Source: UBA7398 sp964597305
Lineage (GTDB): Bacteria; Actinomycetota; Actinomycetes; Nanopelagicales; Nanopelagicaceae
DNA: 5,064 nucleotides
Direction: 5' to 3'
Assembly: GCA_964597305.1 (NCBI GenBank)
Contig: CAZQWU010000057.1
Span: forward strand, 1-5,064
Shown here one piece after another: positions 1 to 5,064 of the stretch; position 1 is the stretch's first letter, and the number at the start of each line of letters is the position of its first letter. The notes beneath the pieces were generated by a model. That model made no database searches, had not been told where the DNA came from, and was given only the letters and a program-made list of their open reading frames with translations. The translations under genes were made by a program, and so were the position numbers.

Positions 1-297
1 TCTCAAACTTTTCCAGCCAACTAACTTTAGAGAAGCTCCTATTTTGGCGCGCGAGATCCGCTACTTCTACATCTACCACTAAGGAGTGTAATTCTATATG
101 ACCACTCTTGTCCCCAATTGATCCTAGGCACAAGGTCTAGAAATTGGGCTAGCAATAAGAAATTAGGCTCCACGAGATCAAAATCTAAAAAATGTCTGCC
201 CTATCGTGTTAGATATGAACCAAGTAGGAATTTCTACTATATGGATATGTGGAAAACATATATCACTGGTTCGATCCCAGTATCGTCCACGTAGTAC
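1..297. other. gene-free, AT-rich intergenic region left of the operon
   Basis: No convincing gene is visible. Both short frames that are open from the left edge stop by position 101 and encode nothing recognisable. The stretch holds a loose dyad (CCCAATT at 113-119 against AATTGGG at 142-148), then three hairpins in a row: 223-238 (AGTAG/CTACT), 245-261 (ATATGT/ACATAT) and the tRNA T-arm at 265-281. On the minus strand these lie just downstream of the operon's last stop codon, but none is followed by a U-run, so I do not call an intrinsic terminator. They may still stall or protect the transcript end. If the tRNA fragment is an att remnant, this stretch is the terminal part of an inserted element. 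Confidence 0.6.
263..290 (+). other. 3' tRNA fragment (T-arm plus acceptor strand), probable att remnant or tRNA pseudogene
   Basis: Seen directly: a perfect 5-bp T-stem ACTGG (265-269) and CCAGT (277-281) closes a canonical 7-nt TTCGATC loop. It is followed by seven bases ATCGTCC (282-288) that fit an acceptor 3' strand, and by discriminator A (289). The matching 5' acceptor strand GGACGAT is absent anywhere upstream, and no normal D-arm or anticodon arm is present, so this is not a working tRNA. No CCA is encoded. From memory the T-arm and acceptor resemble actinobacterial tRNA-Val, but I hold that loosely. Tyrosine recombinases often integrate at tRNA 3' ends and leave such a copy at the distal edge of the element. 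A plus-strand 3' copy would place the inserted DNA to the left and ancestral chromosome to the right. A decayed tRNA gene is the main alternative. Confidence 0.6.
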
Positions 298-699
298 TTA
301 ATGATGGCTTTGGATTGCCCGGTTTTTAATCTCAACCCAGCTTCCTAATCGTTGGCGAACTAACGCCAAACTCGGTGCCTCCTTATTTTTTCGTTGCCAC
401 GCATCGTAATCCAGTGCAGTTCCGGTAGCGCCATCGCTTTTGAGGTATTGGCTAACAAATTTCACCATGTCTTCATCAGAATGCCTACGCTGATAACGTG
501 GTCGGCCTCGTCCAGTTTTAACGTTTGCCTTCTTACACGCTTCAGCCCAGGATCCAAATCGCGCGATAAATACCGCGATGGTTGGTTCGCCGCCGAGGTT
601 GATGAATTGAGTAGTTGTTAACGGTCCATCTATTTTTTTAGAAAACTTCTGCAAAATCGCAATTAATTCGAGATCGGAATAAATCTGCTTCGGGCTCAT
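298..699 (-). CDS. small tandem-repeat DNA-binding-type protein (two homing-endonuclease-associated repeats)
   Basis: The product is 133 residues with two similar modules. Module 1 (about 7-60) ends in RFGSWAEACKKANV. Module 2 (about 73-129) ends in RLGSWVEIKNRAI. The pattern of a helix, a variable segment and then (R)-F/L-GSW followed by an alanine/lysine-rich helix fits the homing-endonuclease-associated repeat (HNH_repeat, PF18780), a small DNA-contacting unit found beside HNH nucleases and alone, often in actinobacteria. The linker (62-72) is basic, with an AT-hook-like GRGRPR. No HNH, LAGLIDADG or GIY-YIG catalytic residues are present, so nuclease activity is unlikely and a DNA-binding or regulatory role is inferred. 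I chose the ATG at 699, 13 nt after the upstream stop. A longer frame to 801 would overlap the previous gene and adds nothing domain-like. The ribosome-binding site is weak, suggesting translational coupling. The stop codon lies 8 bp from the tRNA remnant. Confidence 0.75.
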   Translation of the reverse strand: MSPKQIYSDLELIAILQKFSKKIDGPLTTTQFINLGGEPTIAVFIARFGSWAEACKKANVKTGRGRPRYQRRHSDEDMVKFVSQYLKSDGATGTALDYDAWQRKNKEAPSLALVRQRLGSWVEIKNRAIQSHH

Positions 700-712
700 T
701 GCTAGCTCATGT

Positions 713-1453
713 TTATTGGGAACGTAAATAATCGTGAAGGATTTCACCAGGTTGCAAAGTGAAGTTTGCCTTCCAATAGCATGCAAAAAGTGGCTCAACA
801 ACGGGATGGCGATGGAGCGGAACTTGGATATGCGGGGAAATTTCCACTGTTACTGGACCTTTCCAGAAATCAAGAATTTCAACATTCCGTAAAGATCGAG
901 AGGTAATTTGATTGATTGCTAACGTGCCATCGATATGCGGAATCACTTTGTGATTGATGTTGCGCTTAAAAGGAAAAATTGATTCCAATGATGAGATATC
1001 ACTTTTCTCAAATTTATAAGGAGTTGTTGCGCGCAATACACGAATATCGTTTCGCCAGATCTCACTTACGAAGGTGTCGCCTCGTAGATCGAGATTGACA
1101 GATCCCATCTTTTTGGGTTGGCCATGGACTTCTCTTCCTTGCGCGAGCCCTACATCAGAACTGATGATGAGATTGGTGGAGAAACCACCGTGCGCCTTCT
1201 GTGAGCCAAACTCAGCCTGAACGCCCACCATCACATTTGCTTCATGAACATGACCCATTCCTTGCACATCTGGCATGTCGTAACAATGAATCATGACGCA
1301 ATCTGAAGAAGCGCGGAGGCCAGCCGGAAGATCAGCTTGGATTAATTCAATTGACGTTCGATAAATAATCGACACGATAGTGACATTTTTATATTGGATG
1401 GGAAATGGCGGATAGAGCGGAGCTCTCTGTGGTGTTGACCAAAGTGATTCCAT
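713..1453 (-). CDS. acetoacetate decarboxylase (ADC) family protein, substrate uncertain
   Basis: The 246-residue product is close in length to Clostridium ADC (about 244) and aligns along its whole length. Landmarks are IIYRT (about 29-33), GMGHVHEA (65-72), and GREVHGQPKKMG (106-117), which matches the ADC motif carrying the Schiff-base lysine. K114 corresponds to catalytic Lys115, K115 to Lys116 and E71 to Glu76. Two other ADC active-site residues differ: the position of Arg29 is V24 and that of Glu61 is H56. ADC-fold enzymes lacking these residues often do other Schiff-base chemistry (aldolase, dehydratase, cyclase), so acetoacetate as substrate is doubtful. No signal peptide is seen; cytosolic. 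I start at ATG 1453, 8 nt after the dehydrogenase stop. A TTG at 1465, overlapping that stop by 4 nt, would add four residues. Neither start has a clear Shine-Dalgarno, so coupled translation is likely. Confidence 0.85.
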   Translation of the reverse strand: MESLWSTPQRAPLYPPFPIQYKNVTIVSIIYRTSIELIQADLPAGLRASSDCVMIHCYDMPDVQGMGHVHEANVMVGVQAEFGSQKAHGGFSTNLIISSDVGLAQGREVHGQPKKMGSVNLDLRGDTFVSEIWRNDIRVLRATTPYKFEKSDISSLESIFPFKRNINHKVIPHIDGTLAINQITSRSLRNVEILDFWKGPVTVEISPHIQVPLHRHPVVEPLFACYWKANFTLQPGEILHDYLRSQ

Positions 1454-1461
1454 GACACGTA

Positions 1462-2502
1462 TCAAATCGTTGTTGTATCGATGACGAAGCGGTACTTCAC
1501 ATCGCTCGCAACAGTTCGGTCATATGCAGCATCAACATAATCAGCATTGATCACTTCTACATCAGAGACGATGTTGTGCTCTCCGGCGAAGTCCATCATC
1601 TCTTGTAACTCTTTCATGCCACCAATCATGGACCCCGATACAGATTTACGTCCATTAAGTAATGCGCCAGCGCGAACAGAATACGGTCCCGACGGTAATC
1701 CAATAACTACGAGTGTTCCATCGATCTTGAGCGTATCGATGTAGGCATTGATATTGATCATCGCTGATACGGTGTTGAGAACGAGATCAAAACGTCGGCG
1801 AAGTGGCGTTAAGTCCTCGTCATTTTTTATAACGAGGAAATCTCGTGCACCAAATCGCATTGCATCGTGTCGTTTATTCTCTGAATGCGATAGAACGGTT
1901 ACCTCTGCGCCTTTTGCCACTGCAAATTTCACGCCCATATGCCCCAAACCGCCTAAGCCCATGACTGCAACTTTCATTCCTGGTTTGACATTCCAATGGT
2001 TAATCGGCGAATACAGAGTGATACCAGCGCAGAGCAATGGCGCAACACCAGCAAAATCAAGATTCTGTGGAATTTTTACTGCGTAATCCTCGTGAATAAC
2101 AAAATGTGTTGAATAGCCCCCCATCGCGATAGTGCTGCCATCGCGTTCAATCGCGTTGTAAGTGCCAGTCATACCTTCATCGCAATACTGTTGCATCCCT
2201 GATGTACATGGTTCACATCGGCGACATGAATCAATAAACACACCGACGCCAATTCGATCACCAATGGCAAATCTCGAAACTTTGTCACCAACCGAAGTGA
2301 CAATGCCTACTATTTCGTGGCCAGGCACCATGGGGAACTTGGCTGGGCCCCATTCTTCTCGCACTTGATGAATATCTGAATGGCAAATTCCTGCGTACGA
2401 AATAGAAAATGCAACATCATGTGGTTGTACCTGTCGACGTTGAAATTCATATCGAGTAAATGGTGCCCCTGCTGAGAGAGCAGCTAAACCTTTAACATTC
2501 AT
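1462..2502 (-). CDS. zinc-dependent NADP(H) alcohol/aldehyde dehydrogenase, YahK/CAD type
   Basis: The 346-residue product is a medium-chain dehydrogenase that closely resembles E. coli YahK along its length. Catalytic zinc ligands are C40 (in GICHSD), H62-E63 (in PGHE) and C158 (in PLLCAGIT). The four structural-zinc cysteines are C93, C96, C99 and C107. The Rossmann motif GLGGLG is at 182-187, and the strand after it ends in SHSENKR (205-211) rather than an acidic residue, which fits NADP(H). Family members reduce a broad range of aldehydes to alcohols in the cytosol. The C-terminus DVKYRFVIDTTTI is also family-typical, so the gene is complete. The ATG shares one base with the upstream stop codon (TAATG), and a strong AAGAGGA sits 8 nt before it. 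The next gene encodes a decarboxylase-family enzyme, so the two may share a carbonyl substrate. This pairing is inference. Confidence 0.93.
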   Translation of the reverse strand: MNVKGLAALSAGAPFTRYEFQRRQVQPHDVAFSISYAGICHSDIHQVREEWGPAKFPMVPGHEIVGIVTSVGDKVSRFAIGDRIGVGVFIDSCRRCEPCTSGMQQYCDEGMTGTYNAIERDGSTIAMGGYSTHFVIHEDYAVKIPQNLDFAGVAPLLCAGITLYSPINHWNVKPGMKVAVMGLGGLGHMGVKFAVAKGAEVTVLSHSENKRHDAMRFGARDFLVIKNDEDLTPLRRRFDLVLNTVSAMININAYIDTLKIDGTLVVIGLPSGPYSVRAGALLNGRKSVSGSMIGGMKELQEMMDFAGEHNIVSDVEVINADYVDAAYDRTVASDVKYRFVIDTTTI

Positions 2503-4544
2503 TATTTCAATCCTCTTCGTGTTAGTAATGGATCAATGGAAGCGTCTCTGCCTCGAAAATTTCGATACATCTGAAGCGAATCAATGGATCCACCTCGTCC
2601 CAATAATTCTCGACGGAAATGCTCACCATTGGCTCGTGTGAGTCCACCATTATCTTTAAACCATTCCACGGTATCGGCGTCGAGTACCTCACTCCATATA
2701 TATCCGTAATAACCCGCCGAATATGCATGGTGAAAGATATGAGCAAAGTACGTTGTCCGATAGCGAGTGCGCACTGGTGGATAGTCCAATCCATAGTCGG
2801 CAATTGCTTGAGCTTCGAACTTCTCTACATCGCCAAGTTTTTCTCCGGCAGCAAGTGAGTGAATAGCGAGATCGAGAATGGCTGCCGCTAGATAGCTAGA
2901 TGTCTTAAAGCCTTCATTAAAAGTTGTTGCTTGATGAAGTGAATCGATCCATGCTCGCGGCATTTTTTCACCCGTTTGATAATGGCGAGCATAATTATCG
3001 AGAACTTCCGGCCAGAGAATCCACATTTCATTTACTTGCGAGGGGAATTCAACAAAATCACGTTGTACTGCGGTACCTGAGACTCGTGGATATTTCACCG
3101 CAGAGAGCAATCCATGTAGGGCATGGCCAAATTCGTGGAAGAGAGTTCGAACTTCATCGAGCGTTAAAAGCGCTGGTTTATCCGCCGCAGGTTTGGGTAC
3201 GTTGAGATTATTAACAACCACGGGCCGTTGATTGAAAAGATAATTCTGGCGAACCAAACTATTCATCCACGCGCCACCGCGTTTACTGTCTCGGGTGAAA
3301 AAATCTCCGATATAAAGTCCCACTGGTGAACCATCTTCATTAAATACCTCCCAGACTCTGGCTTCTGGATGATAAGCAATCAAATCCTTTCGTAATGTAA
3401 ACGTTAAACCAAAAAGTTTATTCGCTGCATAGAAAACCCCATCATGAAGTACTTTCTCTAATTCGAAATATGGTTTCATCAATGCAGTATCAAGATTGTA
3501 TTTTTCTTGCCGTACTTTTTCGGTGTAAAAATCCCAATCCCAACTCTCTAATAGGAAATCCCCACCTTCGCTATCGATAATTTTCTGTAATTGCTCTCCT
3601 TCTTGTCGCGCATTCTTAGCAGCGGCAACGGCAACCTTGCGTAACATGGCATGGACGCGATCTGGATGGCCGGCGGTCTGTTGAGAGATTACGTATTCGG
3701 CATGATTTTTCACGCCAAAGAGCGCTGCCCGCTCGGCACGGAGTTCTGCAATCTTCGTTAATGATGCCCGAGTGTCGTTCGTGTTACCGCGAATTCCTTT
3801 ACTCAACGACGCTTCCATGATGCGTTGGCGAAGCTCGCGATTCTTCAAAGAAGCAAGGAGCGGATTGCCTGTGAAGTTCACTGCACCGAGCAACCACTTC
3901 CCTGTCATACCGCGGGCTTGTGCAGCAGCTGCGGCTGCAGAAATCTGACCTTCACTGAGACCATCGAGTAAGCCAAGATCGTCAACGATAATCGCCAGAT
4001 CGTTCGTATCGCTCAAGAGTTTCTGAGAGAACTCAGTTGACAGTTTGGAGATCTCCTCGTTTATCTGTGCCAATCGAGTTCGTTCAGAGTCATCCAAATC
4101 TGCACCAGCATGGACAAAATCTCGATAATACTTTTCGAGTAACCAAGTGTCTTCCGAATTGAGGTTAAGAGATTCTCGTTCGGTGAAGAGTTTTTTAATA
4201 CGTGTAAAAAGTTGAGGATTAAGTTGGATACTGTCGGAATGTCTTGATAACTCTGGCGAGATTTCCGCTTCTACTTTATCAATAGTTGAATTTGTATCGC
4301 TCGACGATTTATTGAAAAAAACTGCAGACACTCGTTGCAAGATTTGACCTGATTTCTCCAATGCAACAATAGTGTTGTCGAAAGTAATCTCTGGCGTTGA
4401 AATTATGGTGTCAATTTCTGTTCGATGCGCCTTCATGCCCTCATAAAATGCCGGGAGATAATCGTCGTCGCTGATATCCGCGAATGGTGGTAGCTCATAC
4501 GGTAAAGAGCTCTTCGTGAAAAAAGGATTAACTGCTGACGCCAT
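2502..4544 (-). CDS. dcp: M3-family zinc metallopeptidase, peptidyl-dipeptidase Dcp type
   Basis: The 680-residue product has the usual length for Dcp. The N-terminus (NPFFTKSSLPYELPPF) is typical of the family. An all-helical N-terminal part is followed by the catalytic domain, with HEFGH at 470-474 (zinc ligands H470 and H474, catalytic E471) and the third ligand E499 in FVEFPSQ, 25 residues after the second histidine. A tyrosine/histidine-rich substrate loop HHAYSAGYYGYIW (605-617) is intact. The enzyme removes dipeptides from, or cleaves, short oligopeptides in late protein turnover. No signal peptide is seen, so it is probably cytosolic. I chose ATG 4544 over GTG 4547 because AGGA at 4552-4555 is 7 nt from the ATG but only 4 nt from the GTG. 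It is the first gene of the minus-strand unit, and its stop codon overlaps the dehydrogenase start. Confidence 0.95.
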   Translation of the reverse strand: MASAVNPFFTKSSLPYELPPFADISDDDYLPAFYEGMKAHRTEIDTIISTPEITFDNTIVALEKSGQILQRVSAVFFNKSSSDTNSTIDKVEAEISPELSRHSDSIQLNPQLFTRIKKLFTERESLNLNSEDTWLLEKYYRDFVHAGADLDDSERTRLAQINEEISKLSTEFSQKLLSDTNDLAIIVDDLGLLDGLSEGQISAAAAAAQARGMTGKWLLGAVNFTGNPLLASLKNRELRQRIMEASLSKGIRGNTNDTRASLTKIAELRAERAALFGVKNHAEYVISQQTAGHPDRVHAMLRKVAVAAAKNARQEGEQLQKIIDSEGGDFLLESWDWDFYTEKVRQEKYNLDTALMKPYFELEKVLHDGVFYAANKLFGLTFTLRKDLIAYHPEARVWEVFNEDGSPVGLYIGDFFTRDSKRGGAWMNSLVRQNYLFNQRPVVVNNLNVPKPAADKPALLTLDEVRTLFHEFGHALHGLLSAVKYPRVSGTAVQRDFVEFPSQVNEMWILWPEVLDNYARHYQTGEKMPRAWIDSLHQATTFNEGFKTSSYLAAAILDLAIHSLAAGEKLGDVEKFEAQAIADYGLDYPPVRTRYRTTYFAHIFHHAYSAGYYGYIWSEVLDADTVEWFKDNGGLTRANGEHFRRELLGRGGSIDSLQMYRNFRGRDASIDPLLTRRGLK
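2511..2517 (-). promoter_or_regulatory. ribosome binding site of the dehydrogenase
   Basis: AAGAGGA on the minus strand ends 8 nt before the ATG at 2502. It lies inside the last codons of dcp, so the dehydrogenase has its own strong initiation signal as well as a TAATG stop/start overlap. This is the best Shine-Dalgarno in the window. Confidence 0.75.
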
Positions 4545-4579
4545 CACGCCATCCTATGTGAACCGTTATTCTTTCTTCT
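4545..4579. promoter_or_regulatory. divergent intergenic region with probable promoters for both directions
   Basis: Only 35 bp separate the starts of dcp (minus) and the membrane-protein gene (plus). On the plus strand TATTCT at 4567-4572 matches the TAnnnT core of a -10 box and ends 7 nt before the ATG at 4580, which would place the transcript start at the start codon. I see no good -35. For the minus strand no clear promoter stands out; TAGGAT overlaps the Shine-Dalgarno and is more likely part of it. The minus-strand promoter may therefore lie inside the divergent gene. Confidence 0.35.
4552..4555 (-). promoter_or_regulatory. ribosome binding site of dcp
   Basis: AGGA on the minus strand has 7-nt spacing to ATG 4544. 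The GTG three bases earlier would be only 4 nt away, so this site decides the start. It sits in the 35-bp divergent gap. Confidence 0.6.
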
Positions 4580-5064
4580 ATGCGCTTAGACCTGATGGCT
4601 GCATTGAGCGGGGTATTAATCGCGCTACAAGCTCGGGCCAATGGCGAACTCTCATATTTGTTGGGTAATTCGTTGGAGGCTGCACTGGTCTCGTTTGGAT
4701 CTGGTTTGATCATCATTGCTGTGATTGCGCTCTTTCATCCCGGTATCAAACTAGGGATAGCAAAATTATTAAAGGCGCTTGGACAAGGTTCATTACCTCG
4801 ATGGCGCATTTTTGCGGGAACGCTAGGTGGAAGTTTTGTTGCTATGCAAACTCATGTCGTTCCCTTGGTAGGAGTTGCGATGTATTCGGTTGCAGCAATT
4901 GCGGGACAAACTGCGATGTCGCTGGTCGTAGATCGCATTGGCTTAACTGGTGGCGGGGTAAAACACATCTCTCCTCGTCGAATCGCAGCCGCGTTCGTGA
5001 CAGTTCTTGCGGTACTGGTATCAGTTCTCGATCGATTTGATGTACAACGATTTGCTTTCTGGGC
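4580..5064 (+). CDS. YdcZ/DUF606-type (DMT superfamily) inner-membrane transporter, 3'-truncated by window edge
   Basis: The frame is open from ATG 4580 to the window end (161 complete codons). An in-frame TGA at 4559-4561 and no other standard start between make this ATG the only reasonable choice. The protein is hydrophobic. Residues 8-46 (SGVLIALQARANGEL, then a stretch with ALVSFGSGLIII) match the N-terminus of the DMT_YdcZ family (PF04657). Membrane segments are at about 3-18, 33-53, 76-90, 94-115 and 134-150, i.e. one five-helix repeat, ending in the basic-rich VKHISPRRIAA turn before the last helix. The chain goes on past residue 150, so a second five-helix repeat, as in about 300-residue members, probably follows. 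Substrates of the family are mostly unknown. There is no Shine-Dalgarno, which suggests a leaderless transcript. It is divergent from dcp and not part of that operon. Confidence 0.85.
   Translation, partial: MRLDLMAALSGVLIALQARANGELSYLLGNSLEAALVSFGSGLIIIAVIALFHPGIKLGIAKLLKALGQGSLPRWRIFAGTLGGSFVAMQTHVVPLVGVAMYSVAAIAGQTAMSLVVDRIGLTGGGVKHISPRRIAAAFVTVLAVLVSVLDRFDVQRFAFW

Noticed and set aside
2..101. Two short plus-strand frames open from the left edge (stops at about 82 and 101), possible 3' ends of a cut-off gene
   Set aside because: 26 and 32 open codons are expected by chance, neither peptide is recognisable, and both cannot be real. The true gene, if any, cannot be judged without sequence to the left.
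113..148. Dyad CCCAATT/AATTGGG as terminator or operator
   Set aside because: The stem is 7 bp with a 22-nt loop and no U-run on either side, and no gene close by to regulate.
229..238. AATTTCTACT resembles the core of a Cas12a crRNA repeat
   Set aside because: There is only one copy, the partner GTAGA strand of the pseudoknot stem is missing at the right place (GGATAT instead), there are no spacers, and no cas gene is in the window.
1..262. Group I intron interrupting a tRNA, with the 5' exon outside the window
   Set aside because: I looked for conserved P7/P3 core elements and found none convincing. The tRNA match starts at about 263, after the anticodon region where such introns sit.
394..621. 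Plus-strand open frame antisense to the repeat-protein gene
   Set aside because: The peptide has no recognisable features and the opposite strand carries a clear tandem-repeat protein.
700..801. N-terminal extension of the repeat protein to an ATG at 801
   Set aside because: It would overlap the end of the ADC-family gene in another frame, and the extra 34 residues do not belong to the repeat module, which begins right after the ATG at 699.
2522..3205. Several open frames within dcp on both strands
   Set aside because: They lie wholly inside a gene with intact M3 catalytic motifs and have no independent support.
4801..5040. Plus-strand 79-codon frame inside the transporter gene
   Set aside because: It is cysteine/serine-rich with no family pattern and is a frame shadow of the YdcZ-type coding region that starts at 4580.

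Overview
The window looks like bacterial chromosome, most likely from a low-to-moderate GC actinobacterium, perhaps the freshwater Nanopelagicales/acI type. This is inference from the tightly packed genes, the actinobacterial flavour of the proteins (notably one with tandem homing-endonuclease-associated repeats) and a possible leaderless start. It is not a taxonomic proof.

Layout: positions 1-297 contain no supportable gene. They hold several small dyads and, at 263-290, the 3' end of a tRNA (T-arm, acceptor 3' strand, discriminator base) with no matching 5' half. This is best read as an attachment-site remnant or tRNA pseudogene. From 4544 leftwards to 298, four minus-strand genes form one compact transcription unit: an M3-family oligopeptidase (dcp, 4544-2502), a zinc NADP(H)-dependent alcohol/aldehyde dehydrogenase of the YahK/CAD type (2502-1462), an acetoacetate-decarboxylase-family protein (1453-713), and a 133-residue protein made of two GSW-containing DNA-binding-type repeats (699-298). 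Junctions are a 1-nt stop/start overlap, an 8-nt gap (or 4-nt overlap if a TTG start is used) and a 13-nt gap. From 4580 a divergent plus-strand gene for a YdcZ/DUF606-type membrane transporter begins and runs off the right edge.

Functionally, Dcp would finish cytosolic peptide breakdown. The dehydrogenase would reduce aldehydes or oxidise alcohols. The decarboxylase-family enzyme keeps the Schiff-base lysine but lacks two other active-site positions of true acetoacetate decarboxylase, so its substrate is probably different. The dehydrogenase and decarboxylase-like protein could act on a shared small carbonyl compound. Dcp and the repeat protein have no obvious link to that chemistry. I see no CRISPR array, insertion sequence, toxin-antitoxin pair or recognisable defence system. 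The most unusual part is the left end, where the small repeat protein stops 8 bp from the tRNA remnant.
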